From NCBI RefSeq assembly GCF_024199945.1, contig NZ_JANADP010000001.1:1116001-1180000 (forward strand): a stretch of 64,000 bases of DNA. The letters are read 5' to 3'. The translations under genes were made by a program, and so were the position numbers. This document shows, piece by piece, positions 1 through 9,218 of the stretch. A model generated the notes under the pieces. The model was not told the origin of the DNA and ran no database searches. It was given only the letters and a program-made list of their open reading frames with translations. This stretch comes from Bradyrhizobium sp. CCGUVB4N. GTDB taxonomy: Bacteria > Pseudomonadota > Alphaproteobacteria > Rhizobiales > Xanthobacteraceae. Numbering within the stretch: position 1 is the stretch's first letter; every line of letters begins with the position of its first letter.

Positions 1-2047
1 GGTCGCGCAAATTCATGAACGGGGCGAGCCTCGCAGCAAGTGGAGCATAGCGCGGCAAGTATGCGATCAGTCGCTCCTTAAGCGGCAGGCCGTGCCGACC
101 ATGGTAGTGGTGCAGGAATTCGATTTTCATCCGCGCCATGTCGACGCCCGTGGGGCAGTCACGCTTGCAACCCTTGCAGGAGACGCAAAGGTCCAGTGTT
201 TCCTTCATCTCTGGAGAGGTTAGGGCTTCCGGGCCAAGTTGCCCGGAGATCGCGAGCCGCAACGTATTTGCCCGGCCTCGGGTCAGGTGTTGCTCTTGCC
301 GTGTGACGCGCCAAGACGGACACATCGTGCCCCCTGCCATCTTCCGGCATGTGCCGTTGTTGTTGCACATCTCGACGGCGCCGCCGAAGCCGCCCCATTC
401 GGACCAGTCGAGAGCCGTCTTCGTGGGAGCAGAGGCGCGATACTCCGGCGGAAAGCGCATCAAGCTGCGATCGTCCATGTGATAAGGTCGGATGATCTTG
501 CCCGGATTGAGCCGGTTTCCGGGGTCGAAAGCGTCCTTGACCTCCTCGAAGGCGCGTGTGAGCGATCCGCCAAACATCGGCTCGATGAAATCTGAGCGGG
601 AGATGCCATCTCCGTGTTCGCCTGAGAACGACCCTTTGAATTGTCTCACAAGGTCGCAAGCTTCTTCGGCGATGGCTCGCATCGCCTTGACGCCCTCTTC
701 GGTCTTCATGTTCAAGATGGGACGCACATGGAGGCAGCCGACGGACGCGTGAGCGTACCAGGTTCCGCGCGTGCCGTGCTTCTCGAATAGCGCCGTCACC
801 GCATCCGTGTAGTCCGCCAGGTGCTCCAGGGGAACGGCGCAATCTTCGATGAAGGACACGGGTTTCCCATCCCCTTTCATCGACATCATGATGTTCAGAC
901 AGGCTTCTCGAACTTCCCAAACCCGCTTCTGTCGCTCTGGTTCGACGACCTCGACCACCGCATCCGCAAAACCGTGGTCGGCCATGCATTGATCCAGTCG
1001 TTTCAGATCTTTTCTCAATTCTGAGAGATCATCTCCAGCGAACTCGACCAGGAGGAGGCAGTTCGGTTTTCCTCTCGTGATATCGTTGAGAGTGCGGATG
1101 AACAGCGGGATGTCGGCGCCGAGAACCAGAACGTTGTTGTCGACGAGCTCGACCGCAACGGGATTTAGTGCGACGAGATGCTCGGTCGTCTCCATGGCAG
1201 CGCGAAAGCTCGGGAAGTGGCAGACGCCCATGACGCGATGCCGGGGCAGCGGCGAGAGGAGCAGTGTCGCTTCCGTCGTGATTGCAAGAGTGCCTTCCGA
1301 GCCGACAAGGAGGTGGGAGAGGTTGGGTCGCACCGCCAGCAATTCATCGAGGTTATAGCCGCCGACGCGACGCTGGACCTTCGGAAAGATGGTCTCGATC
1401 TCGGATCGATGGAGCTTGGCTAGCGCAAGCATCCTGTTCATCAAATCGCGGGTGCGCGAGGATGAGTTATCGCCGATCGGTCGATCACTTAACGTGAAGG
1501 ATTCGCCGTCATTGAACATGGCCTTGAGTGCGATGACATTGTCGACGGTCTTGCCATATCTGAGCGAGCGTGCTCCGGAAGAATTGTTGCCTGTCATTCC
1601 GCCGATCGTGCAGCGGCTCGCCGTCGACGGCTCGACGGGGAAGAACAGGCCGTCTTTCTTGACGAATGTGTTGAGTGCCTCGAGAACGATTCCGGGAGCG
1701 ACTGAGATCGAACGGGCCGCGGGATCGTACTCGCGGATCGCATTGAAATAGCGGCTCAGGTCGAGCACGAGGCCATTGCCGATCGGTTGGCCATTCTGAG
1801 AAGTGCCGCCGCCACGCGCGATCACGGGGATTCCGTGTTCGGCTGCAATTGTCAGTGCCGCCGCGATGTCTGCCTCGGTTTTTGGGAAGGCGACGCCTTG
1901 GGGCATGATCTGATAGATCGAGGCGTCCGTCGCATACCGTCCGCGGGTGAATGCATCGAAGCGGACCTCACCCTCCAATGCGCGAGAGAGCTGCCTCTCG
2001 AAGGCGACATCGTACCGGTAGGGGCCTGCATAAGCGGTCTGGTTCAT
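1..2047 (-). CDS. FAD-linked oxidase with C-terminal 4Fe-4S domain (YdiJ/GlcD-like), 3' end outside window
   Basis: About 682 residues are visible from ATG 2047; the frame runs off the window at base 1, so the C-terminus is missing. The N-terminal half is a PCMH-type FAD-binding domain (glycine-rich ARGGGTSQNGQPIG near residue 65), followed by an FAD-oxidase C-terminal domain. Near base 170 is a ferredoxin-type motif CVSCKGCKRDCP. This order, and a length already near 680, fit the roughly 1000-residue YdiJ family, which oxidises D-2-hydroxyacids (D-lactate or D-2-hydroxyglutarate) and passes electrons to the respiratory chain. The substrate cannot be read from the sequence. An in-frame stop just upstream of 2047 limits the start. 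The gene shares a strand with the GntR gene at 4322, from which it is now separated by an IS element. A GlcD-type glycolate oxidase is the main alternative. Confidence 0.85.
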   Translation of the reverse strand, partial: MNQTAYAGPYRYDVAFERQLSRALEGEVRFDAFTRGRYATDASIYQIMPQGVAFPKTEADIAAALTIAAEHGIPVIARGGGTSQNGQPIGNGLVLDLSRYFNAIREYDPAARSISVAPGIVLEALNTFVKKDGLFFPVEPSTASRCTIGGMTGNNSSGARSLRYGKTVDNVIALKAMFNDGESFTLSDRPIGDNSSSRTRDLMNRMLALAKLHRSEIETIFPKVQRRVGGYNLDELLAVRPNLSHLLVGSEGTLAITTEATLLLSPLPRHRVMGVCHFPSFRAAMETTEHLVALNPVAVELVDNNVLVLGADIPLFIRTLNDITRGKPNCLLLVEFAGDDLSELRKDLKRLDQCMADHGFADAVVEVVEPERQKRVWEVREACLNIMMSMKGDGKPVSFIEDCAVPLEHLADYTDAVTALFEKHGTRGTWYAHASVGCLHVRPILNMKTEEGVKAMRAIAEEACDLVRQFKGSFSGEHGDGISRSDFIEPMFGGSLTRAFEEVKDAFDPGNRLNPGKIIRPYHMDDRSLMRFPPEYRASAPTKTALDWSEWGGFGGAVEMCNNNGTCRKMAGGTMCPSWRVTRQEQHLTRGRANTLRLAISGQLGPEALTSPEMKETLDLCVSCKGCKRDCPTGVDMARMKIEFLHHYHGRHGLPLKERLIAYLPRYAPLAARLAPFMNLRD

Positions 2048-2178
2048 GTCGCGCCTTCATCATGGAGCCCCAGAGACGAAGGAATGGGTGATCATCGGCG
2101 GGAATGGCCCGTCTTGACCTCGGTCCCATCCACGCTACCCGTGTCCTTCCCTGTTGGGTTCGGTACCGCGCCGGCTTG

Positions 2179-2206
2179 CAATTAGCCCGTCTTCGCGGAT
2201 TGGCGG
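2179..2206 (+). repeat. Left inverted repeat of the IS
   Basis: Pairs with the reverse complement of 4182-4209. The inner 15 bases (2192-2206) match the right end at 14 positions, and the outer 13 match at 9. Confidence 0.65.
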
Positions 2207-2246
2207 GTTTTGTAAGCACTCGCTCGTTATAACTCAACGAGTTAGG

Positions 2247-4037
2247 TCAAAAGGTCTTCACTACGGAGTTTGGGCTGGCGGCGGCGGCGGTGGTGATCCT
2301 GGGTGGCGGTTGCGGTGGCAGGCGGAGCTTCAGGCGATCGAGCAGAAGCTGAAGTTCGGGCTCGGGATGGGTGTAGCGGGTGAGCAGGATTTCGCGCCCG
2401 TCGGTGGTCGGCAGGTGAACATCGATCATTTGGACGGCGGCAAATTTCTCCAGCGCGCTGCGCGCGGTCAGTCCCGGGGCCAACGCGTGGAGGCGACGCG
2501 TCAGCGTGATCTGCATGCAGTAGGCCAGGAACGCGATGAAGATGTGGGCCTCGATCCGCGCCTCGTCCTGATGGAAGACCGGGCGGATCGCCAAGTCGCC
2601 CTTGAGGTTGCGGAAGGCCTCTTCGACGGCCGTAAGCTGGACGTAGTATTGCCAGAGCCTGGCTGGATCGTTGTCGGTGAGATTGGTGCGTAGCAGATAG
2701 CGGCCTTCGCGCCGTCGCGTTCGACGCAGCTTCCCGCGATTGAGCGAGAAGATGAAGTTCGGTCGATGTCTGTCGACCTCGATGTCGACCAGGCGCCAGG
2801 CTGCCGGCGCATGTGAACGCGCACCACCCAGCTTCATCAGCAGCTCTTCGCGCGTCAGCTCCATGGCGGCGATCTGGCGGAGCCGCCTCCACAGCCACTT
2901 CAATTGCCGCCGCCGCATCGCGCGCTCCTTGGTGACGCGATCGACACTCTGGGCAAAGACGTAGAGTTCATCGTCCTCGGCCAGCAGCTTGACCTTGACG
3001 CCCTCGCGCGCGTCCTGCCACGGCCTGTCCAGCAGGTGCTTCTCCAAACGGTTCAAACGGCCCTTCGGCGTTCCCACCAAGTACTGTATCGGCGGATCGC
3101 TGTTGCGCATCTCAGCCAGCACGGCTTCGGTCGGCACGCCGCGATCCATCACCCAGACCCGCCGCGCCTTGCCGTATTGCAACTCGATCTTGTCGAGGAA
3201 CGTCCGCAGCGTCTTGCTGTCGGCGGTGTTGCCGGGCAGCACCTCGTAAGCCAGCGGCAAGCCGTCGGGCGTCACCACCAGCGCGATCACCACTTGCGGG
3301 CAGTCCGGCCGCTTGTCGCGGCTGTAGCCGTGGCGGCGCTTGGCTCCTTCCGGCAGGTCCGAAGCGTTGACCTCGAAGTAGGTGCTGGTCAGATCGTACA
3401 GCAGCACGTCGAAGTCGGCATTGAACAGATCGCGCCAGCGCCCGACCAGATGCGAGAACAGCGCGTCCTTGTGCGCAAGCAGCAGATCGTGGCAAGCGTA
3501 GAGCTTGTGCTCTTCCGCCAGGCCGAAGTCCGCGCCCAACAGATCGGCCATCGCACTGCTGCCGAACCATTGACGATGCAGTCGCCACTCGCTGCCCGGC
3601 GCGATCAGCCGGTAGGTCGCCAGCACCTGCAGGATCTGATCCCACCTCGTCTTCTTGCGGCTTGGCGGCAGCCGATCGGCCCAGAACCGATCGAGCCGAA
3701 GCTCCTGCCACAACTGCCCGGCCAGCCAGCAGGCGCCCCATTGACGCGGCCGGCGAAGCTGCATCTGCGATAGGCGAAGCTGTACGACGGATCCATCGCC
3801 TGCCACCGCCTCGCATCGATCCTCCGGGAACAGCGCCAACGTCCGCGCGCGGCCGGCGTCCTCGTCGAAGACCTCGATCGCCTTGCGCCAGCTCGCCGCC
3901 TGCGAGGAATTGATCTCGCCGAGATACAGCACGTGCCGCTGCACCACCCGGCCATCATCAAGACGCTTGTTCTCAACCACGTTCCAGTAGTGGTGCGTCT
4001 TGCCGTTCTTCTTTCGCTCGGTGCGTCGCAGAAACAT
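2247..4037 (-). CDS. IS1634-family DDE transposase
   Basis: Intact 596-residue transposase. It opens with MFLRRTERKKNGKTHHYW, typical of the family N-terminus. Candidate catalytic acidic residues lie in LLYDLTSTYFEV (first Asp), VWVMDRGVP (second Asp) and VEEAFRNLKGDL (Glu within a YREK-like helix). The reading frame has no frameshift or stop, so the element may still be mobile. No resistance or other cargo gene is present. Full length plus the flanking inverted repeats argue against a remnant. A related IS4-superfamily group remains possible. Confidence 0.92.
   Translation of the reverse strand: MFLRRTERKKNGKTHHYWNVVENKRLDDGRVVQRHVLYLGEINSSQAASWRKAIEVFDEDAGRARTLALFPEDRCEAVAGDGSVVQLRLSQMQLRRPRQWGACWLAGQLWQELRLDRFWADRLPPSRKKTRWDQILQVLATYRLIAPGSEWRLHRQWFGSSAMADLLGADFGLAEEHKLYACHDLLLAHKDALFSHLVGRWRDLFNADFDVLLYDLTSTYFEVNASDLPEGAKRRHGYSRDKRPDCPQVVIALVVTPDGLPLAYEVLPGNTADSKTLRTFLDKIELQYGKARRVWVMDRGVPTEAVLAEMRNSDPPIQYLVGTPKGRLNRLEKHLLDRPWQDAREGVKVKLLAEDDELYVFAQSVDRVTKERAMRRRQLKWLWRRLRQIAAMELTREELLMKLGGARSHAPAAWRLVDIEVDRHRPNFIFSLNRGKLRRTRRREGRYLLRTNLTDNDPARLWQYYVQLTAVEEAFRNLKGDLAIRPVFHQDEARIEAHIFIAFLAYCMQITLTRRLHALAPGLTARSALEKFAAVQMIDVHLPTTDGREILLTRYTHPEPELQLLLDRLKLRLPPQPPPRITTAAAASPNSVVKTF
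2252..2264 (+). repeat. 13-bp direct repeat within the IS (partner at 4083-4095)
   Basis: AGGTCTTCACTAC occurs at 2252-2264, inside the last codons of the transposase, and again in the same orientation at 4083-4095, upstream of its start. Being direct and internal, it is not the terminal repeat. It could be a transposase-binding site or chance. Confidence 0.5.
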
Positions 4038-4181
4038 GGCGCGACGAATCTATCCGCCCCGCCGCCACCTTGGGAATCGGGTAGGTCTTCACTACAGCCG
4101 TTTTCGGCCAAAAACGACCATCCCACTCCTTGCAGATCAAACACTTAGCTCACGAAAAAATCCCAAAATCGCGATTTGCGT

Positions 4182-4209
4182 CCGCGAATCCGCGAACTCG
4201 GGTTAGTTG
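4182..4209 (-). repeat. Right inverted repeat of the IS
   Basis: Reverse complement of the left end at 2179-2206 with five mismatches. It lies about 145 bp upstream of the transposase start. Confidence 0.65.
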
Positions 4210-4321
4210 GCGCGTCGGCAGGACACTAGAACGAAACAATTTTGCATGCAATATTGAATTGGACATCGCAGAATATGCCGACACAATGCCGGATGGGCCA
4301 AGTGCTCGACATGGGGGCGCC

Positions 4322-5026
4322 TTAAGTCTGCCCTTGCGCGGCCTTTCGCTTGTTTCTGAGGTGCGCGAACAGAATGTTGGCTAATTCGCCTCCGGATCGG
4401 CGGCGGAGCGCGTCCAGGATGGCCTCGTGTTCGCGCATGGCCTCCCCCCAGCGATCGCGATCTCTGGCCAGATTGGCCGTATAGCGAACCCGGCGGATCC
4501 GGCCAGACAGGTTGGCGTAAGTCGCCGTTAGGCTGGGATTTCGAGCGGCCGCCAAGATCTTTTGGTGGATGGCCTGATTGCTCTGGAAGTATTCGTGCAT
4601 GTCCCGCCGAAGATAATCTCGGTACATATCGTGGTGAATCTGCTCAATTTCGGCGATTTCCTCGTCCGTTATGCGCTCACAGGCCAGTCGACCTGCCAGC
4701 GCCTCGAGACCTCCCATGAGGTCGAAGAGGTCCCGGATGTCGTCGGAGCTCAAGGCGCGGATGCGCGCGCCGCGATTGGGGAGCAGTTCGATCAGCCCTT
4801 CGGCGGCCAGCACCTTCAGGGCCTCGCGGAGGGGAGTCCGCGAAATGTTGAACTGCTCGCATAGGGTTCGTTCGGGAACGCGTGCTCCGTCGGCGAGATT
4901 GCCTTCGACGATGAAATCCCGAAGCTTGCCAAGCAGTTCGTCGTGCAACGAGGCGGGGCCTTTGTCGTCCCCGTGAGCTGCTGGGGTTGTCTGATCTTCG
5001 GATGGTTCAAGCGCTGTGTCGGTCAT
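4322..5026 (-). CDS. GntR family regulator, FadR/FCD subfamily
   Basis: 234 residues. Residues about 28-95 form a GntR winged helix (GARVPERTLCEQFNISRTPLREAL, then AEGLIELLPNRGARI), and residues about 105-225 form an all-helical FCD effector domain. FCD proteins usually bind a small carboxylate and repress neighbouring genes. The gene is divergent from the aminotransferase at 5176, and the 150-bp gap holds a perfect 6-bp-arm palindrome at 5076-5092. It points toward the YdiJ-like dehydrogenase on the same strand, with the IS between them. I infer that it controls the aminotransferase and perhaps the dehydrogenase. Confidence 0.9.
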   Translation of the reverse strand: MTDTALEPSEDQTTPAAHGDDKGPASLHDELLGKLRDFIVEGNLADGARVPERTLCEQFNISRTPLREALKVLAAEGLIELLPNRGARIRALSSDDIRDLFDLMGGLEALAGRLACERITDEEIAEIEQIHHDMYRDYLRRDMHEYFQSNQAIHQKILAAARNPSLTATYANLSGRIRRVRYTANLARDRDRWGEAMREHEAILDALRRRSGGELANILFAHLRNKRKAAQGQT

Positions 5027-5075
5027 CTCCTATCGGTAAGCCCGCCGGGAGAAGTTGTCGACACTCCATAGTCAT

Positions 5076-5092
5076 ATTTTGAATTCCAAAAT
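5076..5092. promoter_or_regulatory. Candidate GntR operator (palindrome)
   Basis: ATTTTG-AATTC-CAAAAT is an inverted repeat with perfect 6-bp arms, centred in the divergent gap between the GntR gene and the aminotransferase. The surrounding AT-rich stretch suits overlapping promoters. A second TTCCAAAA half-site follows at about 5101. Confidence 0.5.
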
Positions 5093-5175
5093 TTGATTGA
5101 CTTCCAAAAAAATGAATGCAAAAAGAACGGAGCACACCACTGGTCAGCGCTCTAGTCCATTTGGAGGAGGTCATC

Positions 5176-6357
5176 ATGCAAGGTCGCCACTTTTTGCAGA
5201 TTCCCGGACCTAGCCCGATACCCGACCGCATCCTGCGCGCGATCGCGATGCCCATTATCGATCATCGGAGTGCCGAATTCGCCGAGTTGGGGAATTGCGT
5301 GCTCGATGGCTGCAAGGACGTGTTCAAGACGAAGCAGCCCGTCATTATTTTCCCCTCGTCCGGCACCGGTGCCTGGGAAGCTGCCATCGTCAATACCTTG
5401 TCGCCGGGCGACAAGGTTCTCATGGTCGAGACGGGGCATTTCGCAACGCTTTGGAAACAGATCGCTACGCGTTTCGGTCTTGAGGTCGACTTCGTTCCCG
5501 GCGACTGGCGCCATGGCGCCGATCCAGCAGCAATCGAGGCAAAATTGCTGGAGGACAAATCCCACAGCATCAAAGCGGTGATGGTTGTCCACAACGAGAC
5601 CTCCACGGGAGCGACCAGCCGGATCGCCGAGATCCGACAGTCTATCGATGCAGCGAAGCATCCGGCATTGTTCATGGTCGACACCATCTCCTCGCTGGCC
5701 TCGGTCGACTACCGCCACGATGAATGGAAGGTTGACGTGACGGTCTCCGGATCTCAGAAGGGATTGATGCTTCCTCCTGGATTGGGCTTCAACGCGATTT
5801 CTGAAAAGGCGTTGACTGCGTCGAAGGACAACAAGATGCCCCGGTCCTTTTGGGACTGGCAGGAGATGCTGAAGCACAACAATGCTGGGTTCTTTCCGTA
5901 CACTCCTGCCACCAACTTGCTTTACGGGCTGAAAGAAGCGCTCGAGATGCTGAAAGAGGAGGGGTTCGACAACGTCTTCGCCCGACACAAGCGTCTCGCG
6001 ACGGCGTGTCGCGCCGCGGTCGAAGCGTGGGGCCTTGAAGTGCTCTGTCAAAATCCGGCCGAGCAGTCGCCTGTTCTGACCGGGGTTTTGATGCCACCGG
6101 GCCATGACGCCGATCGCTTCCGCAAGATCGCGCTCGAGAAGTACAACGTTTCGCTCGGCTCCGGACTGGGCAAGGTCGCAGGCAAGGTCTTCCGCATCGG
6201 TCATCTCGGCGAATGCAACGAGCCCAGCCTGCTCGGGGCGTTGTCCGGAGTGGAGATGGGCCTGGTGGCTGCCGGCGTGCCCCACCGCGGCGGAGGTGTC
6301 GATGCTGCCATGGCCGTTTTCGAGGACAAGCAGCGGATCAATCGAACTGAGCGCTAG
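5176..6357 (+). CDS. Serine-glyoxylate-type aminotransferase (class V, PLP)
   Basis: 393 residues from ATG 5176, preceded by a strong GGAGGAGG ribosome-binding site at 5163-5170; a longer frame from 5116 lacks such a site. It is a fold-type I, class V aminotransferase: FLQIPGPSPIP at the N-terminus, SSGTGAWEA as cofactor-phosphate loop, VDTISSLAS, and the PLP lysine in SGSQKGLMLPPGL. RIGHLGECNE near the C-terminus is typical of the alanine/serine-glyoxylate family. Such enzymes move an amino group from serine or alanine to glyoxylate, giving glycine and hydroxypyruvate or pyruvate. Which donor is used cannot be told. The divergent GntR gene is the likely regulator. Confidence 0.87.
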   Translation: MQGRHFLQIPGPSPIPDRILRAIAMPIIDHRSAEFAELGNCVLDGCKDVFKTKQPVIIFPSSGTGAWEAAIVNTLSPGDKVLMVETGHFATLWKQIATRFGLEVDFVPGDWRHGADPAAIEAKLLEDKSHSIKAVMVVHNETSTGATSRIAEIRQSIDAAKHPALFMVDTISSLASVDYRHDEWKVDVTVSGSQKGLMLPPGLGFNAISEKALTASKDNKMPRSFWDWQEMLKHNNAGFFPYTPATNLLYGLKEALEMLKEEGFDNVFARHKRLATACRAAVEAWGLEVLCQNPAEQSPVLTGVLMPPGHDADRFRKIALEKYNVSLGSGLGKVAGKVFRIGHLGECNEPSLLGALSGVEMGLVAAGVPHRGGGVDAAMAVFEDKQRINRTER

Positions 6358-6942
6358 CCGTCGGCAAGGCAGTTCCTGGTTTGAGAGATCGCTGATATGA
6401 AATCCGCGATCCGCCTGGTCGGAGAGGTGCTCAAGCACAGAGCTGAAGCGCGATGATGATTCACCCCAATCCCATCGCGCCTTGGGTCACGATCGCTACG
6501 CGTAGATATTCTTTGGCGATAAGATAGAGCTTAGGAAGACGCGATCGAAAGGGGCCGAGCATGCCTTCGTGCGGAAGACGCACGCTCGCTCACGTCGAAG
6601 TTCCTGCACTCATCTCCATGATCGAACGGCATCTCACAAGGTGTCGGCTTTGCGAATTGCGACCCTATTCTGCAACATTCATGCAGAATGCGGGCGCATT
6701 TAGACGCGTTTCTGACCGTCAAACGCACTACGTGTAGGAAATACTCTCGTGGCGAAGCTGTAGCTATCCGACGTTCGGCGAGCGCGGTCTTAGCGTTGAA
6801 TTGAGACCAAGCTCAGCTTCCTGAGACACTGCGTTCGACTCCTTACCTCCCAAACTTACCGGGGCTCGTGCCCCGGTCTTTTTTGGACGTGACTGGTTGG
6901 GAGCCAACCGGTATCCCGACACACTTTGAAAGTCTGGCGAAC
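6358..6942. other. Intergenic region without a supported gene
   Basis: About 585 bp between the aminotransferase and the gamma-glutamyltransferase. Short frames here show no recognisable protein. The only structure I see is the terminator-like hairpin at 6859-6884. Confidence 0.6.
6859..6884 (+). terminator. Rho-independent terminator-like hairpin
   Basis: A CCGGGG / CCCCGG stem with a 6-base loop is followed directly by a T-rich run (TCTTTTTT). It lies 500 bp after the aminotransferase and just before the next gene, so it insulates that gene from upstream transcription. It also argues against a GTG start at 6868 for the next frame. Confidence 0.75.
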
Positions 6943-8529
6943 ATGAGAGATTTCGAATTCCCAGGACGTTCCGAAGCATTCGGCGTCAATGGAATGGCCG
7001 CGACCCCGCACCCGCTGGCCACGCTGGCGGCAATCGACGTGCTCCGCGAAGGCGGCAACGCCATTGACGCGGCGGTGGCGGCTGGAGCTGTGCTTGCTGT
7101 CGTTGAGCCAACCCAGACCGGTGTGGGTGGAGACTGTTTCGTTCTACTGAAGCGGGAAGGGCAACCGATCATCGCGCTCAACGGATCTGGAGCAGCGCCG
7201 TCGGCCGCGAGTGTCGAACGGCTCGCTGAAGCCGGCGTAACGACGCTCGACCCCGAGAGTGCGCACGCGGTTACGGTTCCAGGTGCCGTACGAACGTGGG
7301 CCCGGCTGGCCGAGGATCACGGGACGCTTGAGCTCGCGCGTCTCCTTTCACCTGCCATCGCCGCTGCGGAAAATGGCTATCCTGTCGCTGAGCGACTGGC
7401 GAGGGACTGGGGGAGGCATGTGCCGAAGCTCTCTCGTCTGGCTGCTACGACTTCGGTCTTTCTGCCTCGCGGCGAAACGCCGGCCCCCGGCGATTTGCAC
7501 ACGCAGCCTATGCTGGCCCGCACCCTTCGGGATATCGCCGCAAAGGGGGCCGACGTGTTTTACGAGGGATGGATTGCGGAGAGCATCGTAAAGACTCTAC
7601 GCTCGCTCGGTGGTTTTCATACCGTCGAGGATTTTGCTGCCTTCCAGCCGCGCTACGAGAAGCCAATATCCGCGTCCTACCGTGGTTTTGAACTGTGGGA
7701 ATGTCCGCCAAATGGCACAGGCGTTGCCGTTCTCGCCATGGCAAGTTTGCTCGACCGTTATAGCGTCGCGGACTTCGCTCCCGTATCGGTGGAGCGCTAC
7801 CATCTCTTGGCCGAGATCGCGCGCATTGGCTATGCAGAGCGCGACTCCTTCGTCGGCGATCCCGACACCGGGCATGTGCCGGTCGAGCGCATGACCTCGT
7901 CTGCCCGTGCCGACATCCTCTCTCGCCGGATATCATTTAGCGGGCGGCTGAGCGACGTCGCGCCGATCACAATGCCGGAACACAAAGATACGGTGTTCCT
8001 GTCCGTCGTGGACAAGGATCGCACCGCAGTTTCATTTATCAACTCCGTCTTCGACGATTTCGGCAGCGGCATCGTGGCCCCCGAATGCGGGGTCCTGCTG
8101 CACAACCGCGGCTTTGGCTTTGTGCTCGAACCCGGCCATCCCAACGTGCTCGCGGGGGGCAAGCGACCAATGCACACCATCCTGCCTGCGATGCTGACGC
8201 GAGGCGGCGAGTGCGTCTTGTCGTTCGGCGTGACAGGAGGGCATTTCCAGCCCATCGGACAGATCCAGGTTCTGTCGAACCTACTCGATCACAAAATGTC
8301 GGTGCAGCAAGCGATCGACCAACCGCGTATCTTCGCGCGCGGCGACGTGCTGGACGTCGAAGCGACCGTTCCGGCTAAGATCGTCGAGGGGCTTCGTGCG
8401 TTGGGACACCTTCCTACGCGAACTCAGAGTCCGCTCGGAACAGCCCAGGCGATTTGGATCGACCGTAAACGTGGACTTCTCAGAGGCGGGGCTGATTCCC
8501 GCCGAGATGGCATCGCCCTTGGTTACTGA
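6943..8529 (+). CDS. Gamma-glutamyltransferase family protein, no signal peptide
   Basis: 528 residues from ATG 6943; the frame is open from GTG 6868, but that start lies inside a terminator hairpin. Family marks are GGNAIDAAVAAG near the N-terminus, QTGVGGDCF, and the autoprocessing junction DTVFLSVVD followed by FGSG. The threonine of DTVF is the expected nucleophile and N-terminus of the small subunit; the usual TTH triplet is TVF here. GGT-fold enzymes are Ntn hydrolases acting on gamma-glutamyl or related amides. There is no N-terminal signal, unlike the periplasmic glutathione enzyme, so a cytoplasmic amidase or acylase role is likely. The neighbours do not indicate a substrate. Confidence 0.85.
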   Translation: MRDFEFPGRSEAFGVNGMAATPHPLATLAAIDVLREGGNAIDAAVAAGAVLAVVEPTQTGVGGDCFVLLKREGQPIIALNGSGAAPSAASVERLAEAGVTTLDPESAHAVTVPGAVRTWARLAEDHGTLELARLLSPAIAAAENGYPVAERLARDWGRHVPKLSRLAATTSVFLPRGETPAPGDLHTQPMLARTLRDIAAKGADVFYEGWIAESIVKTLRSLGGFHTVEDFAAFQPRYEKPISASYRGFELWECPPNGTGVAVLAMASLLDRYSVADFAPVSVERYHLLAEIARIGYAERDSFVGDPDTGHVPVERMTSSARADILSRRISFSGRLSDVAPITMPEHKDTVFLSVVDKDRTAVSFINSVFDDFGSGIVAPECGVLLHNRGFGFVLEPGHPNVLAGGKRPMHTILPAMLTRGGECVLSFGVTGGHFQPIGQIQVLSNLLDHKMSVQQAIDQPRIFARGDVLDVEATVPAKIVEGLRALGHLPTRTQSPLGTAQAIWIDRKRGLLRGGADSRRDGIALGY

Positions 8530-8747
8530 GATCAGACGTCGAAAATTCTCTTTCCATTGGTGGTCGAGTGCGGAGATACGGCAACCGTCGCGCAATGTTT
8601 GAGTTGAGAGGTTGACGTCTCTGCACCGAAAGAGAGGCAGCGCCCGAGTTTGGTCTCAGCAATGCAGCCTAGCTGTGCGATTTCGGCGCCGACCTAAAAT
8701 TGCACTCAGCTTGGGAATGGCGTGATTGGCGCCCGCGAGGTGCACGA

Positions 8748-8936
8748 GTGACGAAATCTAGTTGGACCGAACACTTGCGGTGCCCGAGCTGTGGACGGAC
8801 CGGTCGCGCACAGCTTTCCGAAATCGAACCTTTGCGAAACCGGATTGATTGGGTCACGGAGGAGTTCGAAATCCGTACGGATAAACGGGGCAGCGATTTT
8901 TGGTGCAAGATCTGCAAGGTGCCTGCCGTCCCCTAG
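8748..8936 (+). CDS. Small zinc-ribbon-like protein
   Basis: 62 residues from GTG 8748; an ATG at 8700 gives 78. The start VTKSSWTEHLRCPSC and the closing WCKICKVPAVP give two CxxC pairs about 42 residues apart, which would bind one zinc ion. I recall short proteins of this pattern in Bradyrhizobium genomes, but no function is known to me. It stands alone between the gamma-glutamyltransferase and the SDR region. Confidence 0.6.
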   Translation: MTKSSWTEHLRCPSCGRTGRAQLSEIEPLRNRIDWVTEEFEIRTDKRGSDFWCKICKVPAVP

Positions 8937-9218
8937 TATCACGAGATAGCTCGCCAAGAGGCGTATGAAGCCCGTATGCAGAGCCTTCGTGGAGCTTGTT
9001 CAAACCCAACACCGCTCCGCAATGGGCATCTCCTGGGTGTCGTGCCAGAATTGTCACATCCGACGACAGGCCGAGTTTTCAGATCCGTAAGCGACGGTTG
9101 TGAGCGTCGGGATGACAGCGATCTTCCTACCCAATTCACCCACGTTCGTTTCTGATTACTTTCCTGAAGGGCACCTCACAGGCAACCGCGTAGCTCCGCG
9201 TTCACTCCTCGGTCCACG

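Larger units (their letters stand above)
2179..4209. mobile_element. Insertion sequence of the IS1634 (IS4 superfamily) group
   Basis: One long DDE transposase gene lies between imperfect 28-bp inverted repeats at 2179-2206 and 4182-4209. I count 23 of 28 matches, including a shared TTCGCGGATT core. The element is about 2.03 kb, reasonable for this group. I see no clear target duplication, so the outer edges may be off by a few bases. It sits between the YdiJ-like gene and the GntR gene and leaves the 130 bp upstream of the oxidase intact. Confidence 0.75.

Noticed and set aside
159..989. Minus-strand 276-residue open frame
   Set aside because: It is an Arg-rich shadow of the FAD/Fe-S dehydrogenase, whose own frame gives clear domain motifs.
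2904..3773. Plus-strand 289-residue open frame inside the IS
   Set aside because: Antisense to the transposase, which has intact catalytic motifs.
2252..4095. The 13-bp direct repeat AGGTCTTCACTAC as IS target duplication
   Set aside because: One copy lies inside the transposase coding sequence and both lie inside the terminal inverted repeats.
5152..6438. Minus-strand 428-residue open frame
   Set aside because: Antisense shadow of the class V aminotransferase; no family features and low-information His/Asp/Arg-rich text.
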